Positions 33,942 to 43,845 of a DNA stretch of 64,000 bases are shown here, piece by piece; within the stretch, counting starts at the first letter, position 1; each line of letters opens with the position of its first letter. The stretch comes from Segatella copri (GTDB taxonomy: Bacteria; Bacteroidota; Bacteroidia; Bacteroidales; Bacteroidaceae). The notes under the pieces were generated by a model that saw only the letters and a list, made by a program, of their open reading frames with translations, had not been told where the DNA came from and made no database searches. The position numbers and the translations under genes were made by a program. The DNA is taken from NCBI RefSeq assembly GCF_009494395.1, contig NZ_VZCB01000099.1, positions 1 through 64,000 of the forward strand. Direction: 5' to 3'.

Positions 33942-36900
33942 ATGGTTAAAGCTTGGAGAGAAACAGTGGTGATTCCAACTTATGAGGTTGGAACCCCTGA
34001 GAAGAATCCTATTTTCCTGGAGAAACGAGTTTATCAGGGTTCGAGTGGAGTGGTTTATCCTTATCCAGTCATTGAGCGTATCAGCGATGAAAAGGTAGAT
34101 AAGGAGTGGCATGCCATCTGGATTGAGAATGAATACATCAAGGTGATGATTCTGCCCGAGTTGGGCGGTCGTGTGCAGATGGCATACGATAAGATCAAAA
34201 AGCGTCACTTTGTATATTATAATCATGTCATCAAACCGGCATTGGTGGGCTTGACTGGTCCGTGGATCAGTGGTGGTATCGAGTTCAACTGGCCTCAGCA
34301 CCATCGTCCAAGTACCTATCTACCAGTGGATAGCACCATCGAGGAGAACGAGGATGGCTCTGTTACCGTATGGGTGAACGAGATGGAAAAGATGTTCCAT
34401 CAGAAGGGTATGGCTGGATTCACACTTCGTCCTGGCAAGGCTTATCTCGAAATCAAGGGTCGCCTCTATAATCGTACCAACATGCCTCAGACTTTCCTCT
34501 GGTGGGCGAATCCTGCCGTGGCTGTGAACGACTATTACCAGAGTGTGTTCCCTCAGGACATCAATGCCGTGTTTGACCATGGCAAGCGTGCCGTGAGCAG
34601 TTTCCCTATCGCCACGGGTACCTATTATAAGATGGACTATTCCGCTGGTGTGGATATTTCCAACTATAAGAACATCAAGGTGCCTACATCCTACATGGGC
34701 GTGAACTCTAAGTTCGACTTTGAGGGTGGCTATGAGAATGATACACAGGCTGGTATGCTCCATGTGGCCAATCACCATGTTTCTCCAGGAAAGAAGCAGT
34801 GGACATGGGGTAATGGCGACTTCGGACAGGCTTGGGACCGCAACCTCACCGATACTGATGGTCCATACATCGAGTTGATGGCAGGTGTGTTCACCGAGAA
34901 CCAGCCTGACTTCACATGGCTCATGCCATACGAGGAGAAGCGATTCACCCAGTACTTCATGCCATATCGTGAGTTGGGAGTCGTAAAGTGTGCCACCAAG
35001 GACTTGATCATGAACATCAATATGGTGGATGAGGATGGCAAGATGACGACTGCTGATGCCACAGGCAAGGTGAACTTCAAGTTGTTTGCTACTTCCAAGC
35101 AGCAGGTGAAGGTGGTTTTGCGCAATGACGATGGCACTGTATATTATGAAAAGGAAGCTGCCGTTGATCCTGAGAACCTCTTGGACGAGACGGTTGCCGT
35201 AGGCGATAGCTGCATCGGCCAGCTCACTTTCGAGTTGACTTCTCCTGAAGGCAAGCATCTCTTGTCATGGCATGCAGAGCCAGATGAGATTCGTCCTATC
35301 CCTGACCCTGCGGAGGCAGCCCTCTTGCCAGAGCAGATCAAGACCAATGACCAGCTCTATCTCACAGGTCTTCACTTGGAGCAGTATCGTCATGCCACTT
35401 ACAGCCCAGTGGATTACTACGAGGAGGCTCTCCGTCGCGACCCTATGGACTATCGTTGTAATAACGCCCTCGGCTTGTGGTATATCCGTAAGTGTCGTTT
35501 CGACAAGGCGGAGGAATATCTCCGTCGTGCCGTGAAGGTATTGATGAAGCGCAATCCTAACCCATACGATGGCGAGCCTATCTTCAACTTGGGTCTTGCC
35601 TTGAAGTATCAGTATAAGATGGATGAGGCTTATGATATGTTCTATAAGTCAACATGGAATGCCGCTTGGCAGGATGCAGGCTTCTTCTCTTGTGCAGAGA
35701 TTTCCGTGATGCAACATCGCATGGACGATGCCGAGGAGGAGATTGAGAGCTGCCTCATCCGCAACACCCATAACCACAAGGCACGTGGCTTGAAGGGTTC
35801 TATCTTGCGATTGACAGGCCGCAAGCAGGAGGCTATCGAGTGGTGTGAGGCATCGCTTGCCATCGACCGCTTCAACTATCACTGCCTCTATGAGTTGTAT
35901 CTCTTGACAGATGACAAGAAATATATGGAGCAGGTGGCAGAGATGATGCACGGCATGTCAAACAACTACGATGAATTGGCACTCGACTATGTTTCTGCTG
36001 GTCTCTATGCTGAGGCTCTCCAGATATGGCAACTTGCTATTGAGCAGGGTGCGGTTACACCGATGACCTATTATTATATGGGATGGATTGGCGATACGGA
36101 AGCATTCAAGGAGGCTGAGAAATATGCATCTGATTACTGTTTCCCTAACCGCGCTGAGGCTTCACTTGCCTTGAAGGCAGCTTTGAGCGCTTTCGAGGGT
36201 GAGGCAGATGCTACTTTGGGTAGCAAGGCCAATTATTATCTCGGTTGTCTCTATTATGACAAGCGTCAGTATGAGTTGGCCATCGGTTATTGGCAAAATT
36301 CTGCTGCAAAGGATGCTCAGTTCCCAACAGTATGGCGCAACCTCGCTTTGGCTGAGTTCAATAAGTTGCATGAAGAGGATACAGCCCTTGTTCACATGGA
36401 GAAGGCGTTTGCGCTTGATACCACCGATGCTCGTATCTTGATGGAGCTAGACCAGCTCTACAAGCGTATGGGTAAGGCTCATGCCGATAGATTGGCAAAT
36501 CTCCAGAATTATCCAGAGTTGATAGCCAAGCGTGACGACCTCTTACTGGAGGAAATCACCCTCTTGAACCAGACAGGTAAGTATGAGGAGGCAATGAAGA
36601 AGCTTGATGCCCACCAGTTCCACCCATGGGAAGGTGGCGAAGGCAAGGTGAGCGGACAGTATCAGCTCTCTCGTCTGGAATTGGCGAAGAAAGCCTTGGT
36701 GGCAAATGACAATGACAAGGCCATAACTTTGCTGGAGCAGTGTCTGGAGTATCCTCATCATTTGGGTGAAGGCAAACTCTATGGTGCCCAGGAGAATGAC
36801 TTCTATTACTTCTTGGGTTGTGCTTACGAAGCTAAGGGCGAGAAGGAAAAGGCCAAGGAGTGCTGGGAGAAGGCTACCGAGGGACCTCAGGAGCCAGCAG

Positions 36901-37262
36901 CAGCCATTTACTACAACGATGCCAAGCCAGACAAGATCTTCTATCAGGGATTGGCTCTCTTTAAGTTGGGCAGACAAGACGAGGCTAACGGCAGATTCTA
37001 CAAGCTCGTGAACTATGGTAAGAACCATCTCTTCGAGGATGTAGTGATGGATTATTTTGCAGTATCGTTGCCAGATCTTCAGATATGGGAGGGCAACTTG
37101 AACCTCTCTAACCAGATTCATTGCAAGTACATGCTTGCGCTTGGATTCGAGGGATTGGGCGACAAGAAACATGCCGAGCGTTATCTTGCTGAGGCTTCTG
37201 CCTTGGATGTCAATCACTTGGGCATCTTGTCGTTCAAGACATTGGTTGAATTAGGATTCTAA
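33942..37262 (+). CDS. DUF5107 - TPR repeat protein
   Basis: A 1106-residue soluble protein without a signal peptide. The N-terminal ~400 residues match DUF5107 as I recall it (WHAIWIENEYIKVMILPELG, GPWISGGIEFNWPQHHRPS, a galactose-mutarotase-like beta fold). The rest is a long array of helical tetratricopeptide-type repeats (for example YNCNNALGLWYIRKCRFDKAEEYL-like and YYLGCLYYDKRQYELAIGYW). Adjacent to a sugar porter, it probably handles or senses a monosaccharide or oligosaccharide in the cytosol; the reaction is not known. It follows the frameshifted porter by 6 nt. Confidence 0.8.
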   Translation: MVKAWRETVVIPTYEVGTPEKNPIFLEKRVYQGSSGVVYPYPVIERISDEKVDKEWHAIWIENEYIKVMILPELGGRVQMAYDKIKKRHFVYYNHVIKPALVGLTGPWISGGIEFNWPQHHRPSTYLPVDSTIEENEDGSVTVWVNEMEKMFHQKGMAGFTLRPGKAYLEIKGRLYNRTNMPQTFLWWANPAVAVNDYYQSVFPQDINAVFDHGKRAVSSFPIATGTYYKMDYSAGVDISNYKNIKVPTSYMGVNSKFDFEGGYENDTQAGMLHVANHHVSPGKKQWTWGNGDFGQAWDRNLTDTDGPYIELMAGVFTENQPDFTWLMPYEEKRFTQYFMPYRELGVVKCATKDLIMNINMVDEDGKMTTADATGKVNFKLFATSKQQVKVVLRNDDGTVYYEKEAAVDPENLLDETVAVGDSCIGQLTFELTSPEGKHLLSWHAEPDEIRPIPDPAEAALLPEQIKTNDQLYLTGLHLEQYRHATYSPVDYYEEALRRDPMDYRCNNALGLWYIRKCRFDKAEEYLRRAVKVLMKRNPNPYDGEPIFNLGLALKYQYKMDEAYDMFYKSTWNAAWQDAGFFSCAEISVMQHRMDDAEEEIESCLIRNTHNHKARGLKGSILRLTGRKQEAIEWCEASLAIDRFNYHCLYELYLLTDDKKYMEQVAEMMHGMSNNYDELALDYVSAGLYAEALQIWQLAIEQGAVTPMTYYYMGWIGDTEAFKEAEKYASDYCFPNRAEASLALKAALSAFEGEADATLGSKANYYLGCLYYDKRQYELAIGYWQNSAAKDAQFPTVWRNLALAEFNKLHEEDTALVHMEKAFALDTTDARILMELDQLYKRMGKAHADRLANLQNYPELIAKRDDLLLEEITLLNQTGKYEEAMKKLDAHQFHPWEGGEGKVSGQYQLSRLELAKKALVANDNDKAITLLEQCLEYPHHLGEGKLYGAQENDFYYFLGCAYEAKGEKEKAKECWEKATEGPQEPAAAIYYNDAKPDKIFYQGLALFKLGRQDEANGRFYKLVNYGKNHLFEDVVMDYFAVSLPDLQIWEGNLNLSNQIHCKYMLALGFEGLGDKKHAERYLAEASALDVNHLGILSFKTLVELGF

Positions 37263-37319
37263 GTTGTAGTGCTCTGTTTATATATGTTTTCTTCATAGGA
37301 TTGAGTTGTTTTTTCAGGA

Positions 37320-37354
37320 AAGGGATCTTACTTGTTATCACAGTAAGGTCCCTT
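37320..37354 (+). terminator. Terminator after the DUF5107 gene
   Basis: AAGGGATCTTACT pairs with AGTAAGGTCCCTT (one mismatch) around a 9-nt loop. Confidence 0.65.
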
Positions 37355-37382
37355 ATTCTTAGTTATTCTTGGTTATTCTTAG
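37353..37382. repeat. 10-bp tandem repeat TTATTCTTAG (x3)
   Basis: Three head-to-tail copies, TTATTCTTAG, TTATTCTTGG and TTATTCTTAG, directly after the terminator. Confidence 0.7.
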
Positions 37383-37419
37383 GGCTATTGCAGGCAATCG
37401 TAAGAAAGTCTATGTTTTT

Positions 37420-38334
37420 TCAATCTTTTTTTGCAATCCTTTTTTCTCTATATTTCTTGGGTGATATTCCGATAGTCTTTGTGAAAAGACGTGAGAAATA
37501 GTAAGAGTCATCTATTCCCAGTTTGTAACTGATTTGAATGATTTTCATATCTGTTGTTTCAAGAAGTTCACAGGCTTTATTTATTTTTAGAAGATTGAAA
37601 TAACTCAATGGACTATGTCCTGTGCTGTTTTTGAAAATAGCAGAAAAGTGGGAGACAGAATAACCTGTATAGTCAGCAAGTTCCTTCAGACTTATAGATT
37701 TTTCTATGTTCTCCTCCATATATTTCAAGGCAGCATTGATGATGCTATGTATCTCGTTATCATTTTGTTCCTCTCTCTTGTGGAATTTCCTGTATTGTGG
37801 CATATAGCGCAACGAACCGAGATAGAAATGCAGGAGCGATGAGGTGTATCGCAGATTTTCCAAGCTATATCCATCGGATAGGGTCAGAAACATATCTTCG
37901 AAGATGTTGTTTCTGTCAGCTATCCTTGAATTCAGATTGGGGGATATCGTGGTTGGCATCTCTGCACCTTCGGCATAGATGTGTGCCAATGTGCCACTGA
38001 AGTGAATCCAATAGATGGTCCAGGGATCGCCGTTGTTGGAGGCATAGGCATGGGATGTATTGGCTGGAATGATGAAGTATTGGTTGGCTTTTACTTTATA
38101 TTGTTTGCCATCGATGCTGTAATGTCCGCTTCCCTTTACACAATAGATAAGCACGCATTGGTCGATGGGCTCCGTCCGTTCTCTATAATGATAGGTAGCG
38201 TGTGGATAGTAGCCTATATCTGTGATATGCAAGGTCCGCAATACCGGGTCTGAATCTGCCAGATCCAGAATCATCTCCGGCATTACCAATGAGCGTTCCC
38301 CTTGAAATCCGTTTTTTATTTTGATATTTTCCAT
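37420..38334 (-). CDS. AraC-family transcriptional regulator
   Basis: With the start at 38334 the protein has 304 residues: an N-terminal cupin-type sensing domain (GSGHYSIDGKQYKVKANQYF, IPANTSHAYASNNGDPWTIYWIHFSG) and two C-terminal helix-turn-helix motifs (SLKELADYTGYSVSHFSAIF and IIQISYKLGIDDSYYFSRLF, ending GISPKKYRE). The upstream ATG at 38358 falls inside the TATTTTTG -7 element (38356-38363, minus), so it was rejected. It is divergent from the GH35-GH2 genes and is their probable regulator, responding to a sugar released by them. Confidence 0.9.
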   Translation of the reverse strand: MENIKIKNGFQGERSLVMPEMILDLADSDPVLRTLHITDIGYYPHATYHYRERTEPIDQCVLIYCVKGSGHYSIDGKQYKVKANQYFIIPANTSHAYASNNGDPWTIYWIHFSGTLAHIYAEGAEMPTTISPNLNSRIADRNNIFEDMFLTLSDGYSLENLRYTSSLLHFYLGSLRYMPQYRKFHKREEQNDNEIHSIINAALKYMEENIEKSISLKELADYTGYSVSHFSAIFKNSTGHSPLSYFNLLKINKACELLETTDMKIIQISYKLGIDDSYYFSRLFTKTIGISPKKYREKRIAKKD

Positions 38335-38649
38335 CGCTTTCTTGTATTTTTTCTGCAAAAATACAAAATATTTTTGAGACTTGTCCTATTTTCCGGTGTT
38401 TCTTTCTTCAAATCATAAGATAGTCTATGTATTTCTGCTAATAAGTCTATCTGTTTTTCCCCTTTTTGTTTGTACTTTTGCAGCATCATTAAAACAATTG
38501 ATGTTATATGAATATATCTGATTACAAAAGCGATTTGGTATGAAATGATAGATATCTCATATTTTCGGACGATATTATATTTCTATTTTGTATTTATATA
38601 GTTATATTTGCAAACGAAAAAAGCATATTAAACTTTAAAACAGATAAAA
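38335..38649. other. Divergent regulatory region between araC-type gene and GH35
   Basis: This 315-bp AT-rich gap holds the araC -7 box (38356-38363, minus), a pair of AGTCTAT direct repeats and two plus-strand -7 boxes, TACTTTTG (38473-38480) and TATATTTG (38603-38610). No further gene is visible. Confidence 0.65.
38424..38452 (+). promoter_or_regulatory. Candidate AraC-type binding site upstream of GH35
   Basis: Two exact AGTCTAT words (38424-38430, 38446-38452) start 22 bp apart, i.e. about two helical turns, as in AraC-type activator sites. The second lies at the expected -33 position of the TACTTTTG box at 38473-38480. Confidence 0.55.
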
Positions 38650-40734
38650 ATGAATAACCAGACAAAGATTATAGTGTATTCGTTATTGGTATCGGCTGTA
38701 ATTTCAAGCTCATTTCATCCGGTGGAAGCCCAGGCACAGATTCCGCAGCAATCTATCCGATGGGATAAGCATAGCCTCATCTTCGATGGTAAGCGAGTGG
38801 TGCCGGTGATGGGCGAGGTACATTATTCTCGAATCCCTCAGAATGAGTGGAGAGAGGAAGTAAGGAAGATGAAGCAGGGTGGCGTTACCATGATTGCCGC
38901 CTATGTGTTCTGGAACCATGTGGAGGAAGTAGAAGGTGTGTTCAACTGGAGTGGACAGCGCAATCTTCGTGGTTTCCTTGAGGTATGTAAACAGGAAGAG
39001 ATGCCGGTGGTTCTCCGACTGGGCCCTTTCTGCCATGGCGAGGTTCGCAATGGTGGCATACCTGACTGGATGTTTACCAAGGGATGCAAGATGAGAGAGG
39101 AGAATACCACTTTCCTGAAATATACGACCGAACTTTATCGTCAGATTTATTCGCAGGTGCAGGGGTTACAATGGAAAGATGGTGGTCCGGTAGTTGCGGC
39201 ACAGTTTGATAATGAATATCGTGGCAGGGGTAGTTATCTGATGGCGCTGAAGAAGATAGCCCAGCAGATAGGTTTCGATTTGCCTTTCTATACCCGTACT
39301 GGATGGCCTGAACTGAAAACGCCGGTGCCTTTCGGCGAGATGGTTCCGCTTTATGGCGACTATGCCGATGGTTTCTGGGAGCGCAGCCTGAAGGAGACTG
39401 CTGGTAATTACTACAAGGCTTTCAACTTCAAGGCTTTCCGAAGCAGTACGGCAATCGCTACCGAACAGCTTGGCAAACAAGAGGCGAAGATTAACAAGGG
39501 GGATGAAGCCTATCCTTATTTCACCTGCGAACTGGGTGGAGGTATGATGACTTCCTATCATCGTCGTCCGTATATTTATCCGGAAGATGCATATTCGCTG
39601 GCTATCGTCAAGTTGGGTAGCGGAAGCAATCTGCTGGGATATTATATGTATCATGGCGGAACCAATCCTACTGCGATGATGCCGGGTGATCTGGACGATG
39701 GTAGTGCGGTTTATCTGAATGAAAATCAGCGCACTCAGGCTACCAATTATAATGATATGCCGGTAAAGACGTATGATTTCCAGGCGCCATTGGGTGAATT
39801 CGGACAGAAGAATCCTCATTATTTCATGCTCCGCAAACTGCATCTCTTTATGCATGATTATGCAGAAGTACTGGCTCCGATGGAGGCTAGTTTCCCATGC
39901 TGTCAGGATATAGAGAAGGGTGATGATTCTCATCTTCGCTGGTCGCTTCGTTCTAAAGATAAGAGCGGTTTTGTTTTCATTAATAACTATGAGCGATTGC
40001 AGCAGTTGTCTGCCAGGAAGAATGTGCAGTTTGAGGTATGTGGCGTGAAGTTCCCTCAGCGTCCGATGACGGTTCCTGCCGGAGCGATGTGCATCTTCCC
40101 GGTGAATATCGATGGCATCCGATATGCTACGGCACAGTTGATTGCCAAGCGGGATGGAAAAATCTTTCTGGAACAGATCAAGGGTATTCCTACCGAGATT
40201 GCAGTGGATGGAAAGGTGCTGAAGAATGTGAAGGCGAAGGGTATCGCCAAACCTGTTTATAAGAACATCTATCTCGTAGATTCCAAGACGGCGGAACATC
40301 TGTTCCTGCAGGAGGAAGGAAAATCAATGATGTCACTGGCTCCTTCTTTCAAGAAAATCAAGGAAGCAGAGAGCGTTCGCAAGATAACTATGGGTGTGCA
40401 GAAAGTGGCAGAGGAACCATCTGATGCTGACTTCAAGAAGGCTGCGGTTTATCAGCTAAATCTTTCGCCTGAAATGCTGCAGGGCAGAAATCTCCTGCAA
40501 ATTCAATATCGTGGTGATTGTGCCCGACTCTATGCCGATGGCAAACTGGTGGCTGATAATTTCTATAACGGCCGTCCGTTCCTGATGGGATTGTGGCGCC
40601 TGCCTGCCGATTGCCAGAAGTTGGAACTCCGCATTCTTCCTTTGCAGAAAGATATGCCGGTTTATTTCCCTCGCGAAGCAGATGTGGCGAAGGAGGGAGA
40701 AGAAATCGTGAAATTAGAAATAACTCAACAATAA
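38650..40734 (+). CDS. GH35 beta-galactosidase, exported
   Basis: A 694-residue enzyme with an N-terminal signal (SLLVSAVISSSFHPVEAQA). GH35 signatures are FDGKRVVPVMGEVHYSRIP, AAYVFWNHVEEVEGVFNWSG and LRLGPFCHGEVRNGGIPDW. The catalytic pair is probably Glu189 (QFDNEYRG, acid/base) and Glu294 (CELGGG, nucleophile). It would release terminal beta-linked galactose outside the inner membrane. The gene ends directly at the start codon of the GH2 gene, so the two are coupled. GH35 enzymes act on galactans, arabinogalactan or pectic side chains. Confidence 0.92.
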   Translation: MNNQTKIIVYSLLVSAVISSSFHPVEAQAQIPQQSIRWDKHSLIFDGKRVVPVMGEVHYSRIPQNEWREEVRKMKQGGVTMIAAYVFWNHVEEVEGVFNWSGQRNLRGFLEVCKQEEMPVVLRLGPFCHGEVRNGGIPDWMFTKGCKMREENTTFLKYTTELYRQIYSQVQGLQWKDGGPVVAAQFDNEYRGRGSYLMALKKIAQQIGFDLPFYTRTGWPELKTPVPFGEMVPLYGDYADGFWERSLKETAGNYYKAFNFKAFRSSTAIATEQLGKQEAKINKGDEAYPYFTCELGGGMMTSYHRRPYIYPEDAYSLAIVKLGSGSNLLGYYMYHGGTNPTAMMPGDLDDGSAVYLNENQRTQATNYNDMPVKTYDFQAPLGEFGQKNPHYFMLRKLHLFMHDYAEVLAPMEASFPCCQDIEKGDDSHLRWSLRSKDKSGFVFINNYERLQQLSARKNVQFEVCGVKFPQRPMTVPAGAMCIFPVNIDGIRYATAQLIAKRDGKIFLEQIKGIPTEIAVDGKVLKNVKAKGIAKPVYKNIYLVDSKTAEHLFLQEEGKSMMSLAPSFKKIKEAESVRKITMGVQKVAEEPSDADFKKAAVYQLNLSPEMLQGRNLLQIQYRGDCARLYADGKLVADNFYNGRPFLMGLWRLPADCQKLELRILPLQKDMPVYFPREADVAKEGEEIVKLEITQQ

Positions 40735-43695
40735 ATGATTCAACCATCAATGAGAAATATTGTATTGATAATGGGCTTGATGGCTTGTACTTCCTTGCAG
40801 GCACAGGGCGTCGACTCTAAGAATAAGATTGACCTCTCGGGGCAGTGGCGATTCTCGCAGGGAGATGCGCCTACCTATGAGGATGTAGTTAAGTTGCCGG
40901 GATCGATGCTCACCAACGGCAAGGGTAATGATGTCTGTACCCATACGCAATGGACAGGAAGTCTTTATGATTCTTCCTTCTATTTCAATCCTTATATGGA
41001 GAAATATCGCCAGGAGGAAGTGCTGGCGAATGGGAAGCATCGCATCAAGGGAACCATGAAGTTTCCTTTCTTCCTCACCCCAGAGAAGCATTACATCGGC
41101 AATGCGTGGTATCGCAAATCGGTGTTTGTGCCTAAGGAGTGGAAGAAGCAGCGCGTTATCCTCTATCTGGAACGTCCTCATATAGAGACTTCGGTTTATA
41201 TCAACGGCAAGTTGGCGGGCAGGGATTCTTCGCTGAGTGTGCCTCATGAGTTTGATGTTACACCTTATATTATATATGGCAAGGATAATGAAATCAGCAT
41301 CAAGGTGTATAATGGCATAGAAAATGTATGCGTGGGTCAGGATTCGCATAGCGTAACCGACCAGACCCAGGGCAACTGGAACGGCATCATCGGCAAAATG
41401 GAATTGCAGGCGCATCAGCAGCAGTATATCCGCAACCTGCAGGTTTATCCTGATGTAAAGGGAAAGCAGATTAAGGTGGTGATGGATGTGACGGGGGATG
41501 CCCGGAAGGCTGATTTCCAGTTTGATGTAAGTGGCATCAAGCATTCGTTTGCTAAAATAAAGAGAGAAAGTGATGGAAAATTCTCCGTCATTATTCCGAT
41601 GGGCGAGGATATCCGCCTTTGGGATGAATTCCATCCGAATCTTTATACCCTGACTGCTACGATGGGCAAGGAATCTATCAGTACCACCTTTGGTATGAGC
41701 GAGATCTCCATCGAAGGCCGACAGTTTTATATGAACGGCAAGAAGATTTGGATGCGTGGAACCGTGGGCAACTGCTGTTTCCCGGAAACCGGTTATCCGC
41801 CAACCGATGAGGTTTCGTGGCTCCGTATTTTCAGAAAATGCAAGGAGTATGGACTCAATATGATGCGATTCCATTCTTATTGTCCTCCCGAGGCAGCTTT
41901 CTCGGCAGCCGATCAGGTGGGAATCTATCTTCAGCCCGAAGGTCCATCTTGGCCAAATCATGGTGTAAAGTTGGGCAATGGCATGACCATCGACCATTAT
42001 CTGATGCAGGAAACCCAGCGAATGGTTGAGAAATATGGCAATCATCCTAGCTTCTGCATGCTTGCTGCGGGCAATGAACCTGCGGGAAACTGGGTGAAAT
42101 GGGTAGGCAATTTTGTGGAAGAATGGAAGAAAACAGGAGATAAGCGCCGTGTATATTGTGGCACATCCGTTGGTGGCGGTTGGGCCTGGGATCCTAAAAG
42201 CGAGTATCATGTAAAGGGTGGTGCACGTGGATTGGATTGGGACAAAAAGGCTCCGCAATCGGAAGACAACTTCGATGGGGATATGGTCCGTGTGGTTCAG
42301 AAGGGCAGAACGCCGATAACCTTCGATGTGAACGATCCTAGAGTGACCCACGAGATGGGCCAGTGGTGCGCCTTCCCTGATTTCAAGGAGATTTCGCAAT
42401 ACACGGGAGCCTATAAGGCCCGCAACTTCGAGATCTTTTCTGATTTGCTGAGAGATAACGGTATGGCGAGTCAGGCTGAGAAGTTCCTTCATGCCAGCGG
42501 TAAGTTGCAGACCTTGGCATATAAGTATGATTTAGAACGCAATCTGCGAACCAAGGATTATGCTGGCTTCCAGTTGCTGGGCTTGAATGATTATAGCGGA
42601 CAGGGTACTGCTCTTGTGGGCGTATTGAATGTGCATTGGAAAGAAAAGGGATATTGTGATGCCAAGGATTGGACGGAGTTCTGTTCGCCAATCGTTCCTC
42701 TGGCTAAGTTCCCGAGATTCGTTTTCTCTTCAGAAAACAAGGTGCAGGTTCCTGTGGAACTCTATAATGCGTATCACGAGCCGTTGCAGAATGCGGAGGT
42801 TACATACGAGGTGAAGGACGAAAATCAGCAGGTTTTGGCTTCCGGAAAAATAGGAAAGTCTTCGCTTCCAGGTAATTCGCTTGCTAATAATCAGAATTCG
42901 CTTCCTGTGGGTAAGAACATCGGTTTAGGCAATGTATCCCTGGATTTCCCTCATCTCCATATTCCGTCTCCATCGCAATTGGTCTTGGAGATTCAGGTGA
43001 AGTCTTCCAATGCTCCTGTAGCCCGTAACCATTGGGATTTCTGGGTGTATCCATCTCAGATAGAGATGCCGAATACCAAGGCGCTTAAGGATATCTATAT
43101 TGCTGATAGTCTGGATGCCAAGGCACAGAAGGTGTTGCAGAAGGGTGGCAAGGTGCTGCTTCTGGCTGCCGGAAAGGTGAAGATGGGCGAAGATGTGAAG
43201 CAAACCTATCTGCCGGTGTTCTGGAACACCAGTTGGTTTAAGATGCGTCCGCCTCATACCACGGGTGCTACCATCGACAAGGCTCATCCACTCTTCAGAA
43301 ATTTCCCTACGGATGACTGGGCAAACCTGAACTGGTGGGAGTTGCTGAACAAGGCGCAGGTGATGAATCTCCGTGAGTTCCCGAAGGATTATCAGCCGGC
43401 AATCCAGCCGATAGATACCTGGCACGTGAGTCGAAAGCTCGGTATGATGATTGAAGCCAAGGTGGGTAGAGGCAAGCTTCTGATGGCTACGATGGATGTA
43501 ACCAGCGACTTGGAACATCGCCTGGTGGCAAACCTGATGCGTTATGCCATCCTGAAGTATATGATGAGCGATGATTTCCAGCCGGCAATGGAGGTGGATA
43601 AGCAGGTGATTGAAAATCTCTTCACGAAATCGGCGCCACCCGTGAATATGTTTACCAAGGATTCTCCGGATGAACTGAAGCCGAAGCTGAAGTAA
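40735..43695 (+). CDS. GH2-family glycosidase, exported
   Basis: A 986-residue enzyme with a short N-terminal signal (MRNIVLIMGLMACTSLQAQ; this second ATG at 40750 is an alternative start). Order: sugar-binding jelly roll (WYRKSVFVPKEWKKQRVILY, PHIETSVYINGKLAGRDSS), immunoglobulin-like domain, catalytic TIM barrel with MLAAGNEPAGN (Glu448, acid/base) and THEMGQWCAFPD (Glu540, probable nucleophile), and a long C-terminal beta-rich part. The substrate specificity (galactose, glucuronic acid or other) is not evident. It directly abuts the GH35 gene. Confidence 0.87.
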   Translation: MIQPSMRNIVLIMGLMACTSLQAQGVDSKNKIDLSGQWRFSQGDAPTYEDVVKLPGSMLTNGKGNDVCTHTQWTGSLYDSSFYFNPYMEKYRQEEVLANGKHRIKGTMKFPFFLTPEKHYIGNAWYRKSVFVPKEWKKQRVILYLERPHIETSVYINGKLAGRDSSLSVPHEFDVTPYIIYGKDNEISIKVYNGIENVCVGQDSHSVTDQTQGNWNGIIGKMELQAHQQQYIRNLQVYPDVKGKQIKVVMDVTGDARKADFQFDVSGIKHSFAKIKRESDGKFSVIIPMGEDIRLWDEFHPNLYTLTATMGKESISTTFGMSEISIEGRQFYMNGKKIWMRGTVGNCCFPETGYPPTDEVSWLRIFRKCKEYGLNMMRFHSYCPPEAAFSAADQVGIYLQPEGPSWPNHGVKLGNGMTIDHYLMQETQRMVEKYGNHPSFCMLAAGNEPAGNWVKWVGNFVEEWKKTGDKRRVYCGTSVGGGWAWDPKSEYHVKGGARGLDWDKKAPQSEDNFDGDMVRVVQKGRTPITFDVNDPRVTHEMGQWCAFPDFKEISQYTGAYKARNFEIFSDLLRDNGMASQAEKFLHASGKLQTLAYKYDLERNLRTKDYAGFQLLGLNDYSGQGTALVGVLNVHWKEKGYCDAKDWTEFCSPIVPLAKFPRFVFSSENKVQVPVELYNAYHEPLQNAEVTYEVKDENQQVLASGKIGKSSLPGNSLANNQNSLPVGKNIGLGNVSLDFPHLHIPSPSQLVLEIQVKSSNAPVARNHWDFWVYPSQIEMPNTKALKDIYIADSLDAKAQKVLQKGGKVLLLAAGKVKMGEDVKQTYLPVFWNTSWFKMRPPHTTGATIDKAHPLFRNFPTDDWANLNWWELLNKAQVMNLREFPKDYQPAIQPIDTWHVSRKLGMMIEAKVGRGKLLMATMDVTSDLEHRLVANLMRYAILKYMMSDDFQPAMEVDKQVIENLFTKSAPPVNMFTKDSPDELKPKLK

Positions 43696-43744
43696 GGAAG
43701 ATAAAGTAATGTAAATATAAGGCGAGATATAGCTCGAGTAATGA

Positions 43745-43780
43745 GGCAAATGCTGGATAGTAAACTGGCATTTGCCTTTT
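43745..43780 (+). terminator. Terminator of the GH35-GH2 operon
   Basis: GGCAAATGC (43745-43753) pairs with GCATTTGCC (43768-43776), followed by TTTTTCTTC. Confidence 0.75.
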
Positions 43781-43793
43781 TCTTCTTAAAAAG

Positions 43794-43824
43794 CTTGGTA
43801 TCTTGAAAAATAGTTGTATCTTTG
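43794..43824 (+). promoter_or_regulatory. Promoter of the ATPase-like pseudogene
   Basis: CTTG (43794-43797), 19 nt and TATCTTTG (43817-43824) retain consensus spacing ahead of a broken gene. Confidence 0.6.
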
Positions 43825-43845
43825 CACTTGGAAAGGTAACAAAAT

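Noticed and set aside
40747..42492. 581-residue reading frame opposite the GH2 gene
   Set aside because: Shadow of a GH2 gene with conserved catalytic motifs; Ile/His-rich translation has no recognisable domain.
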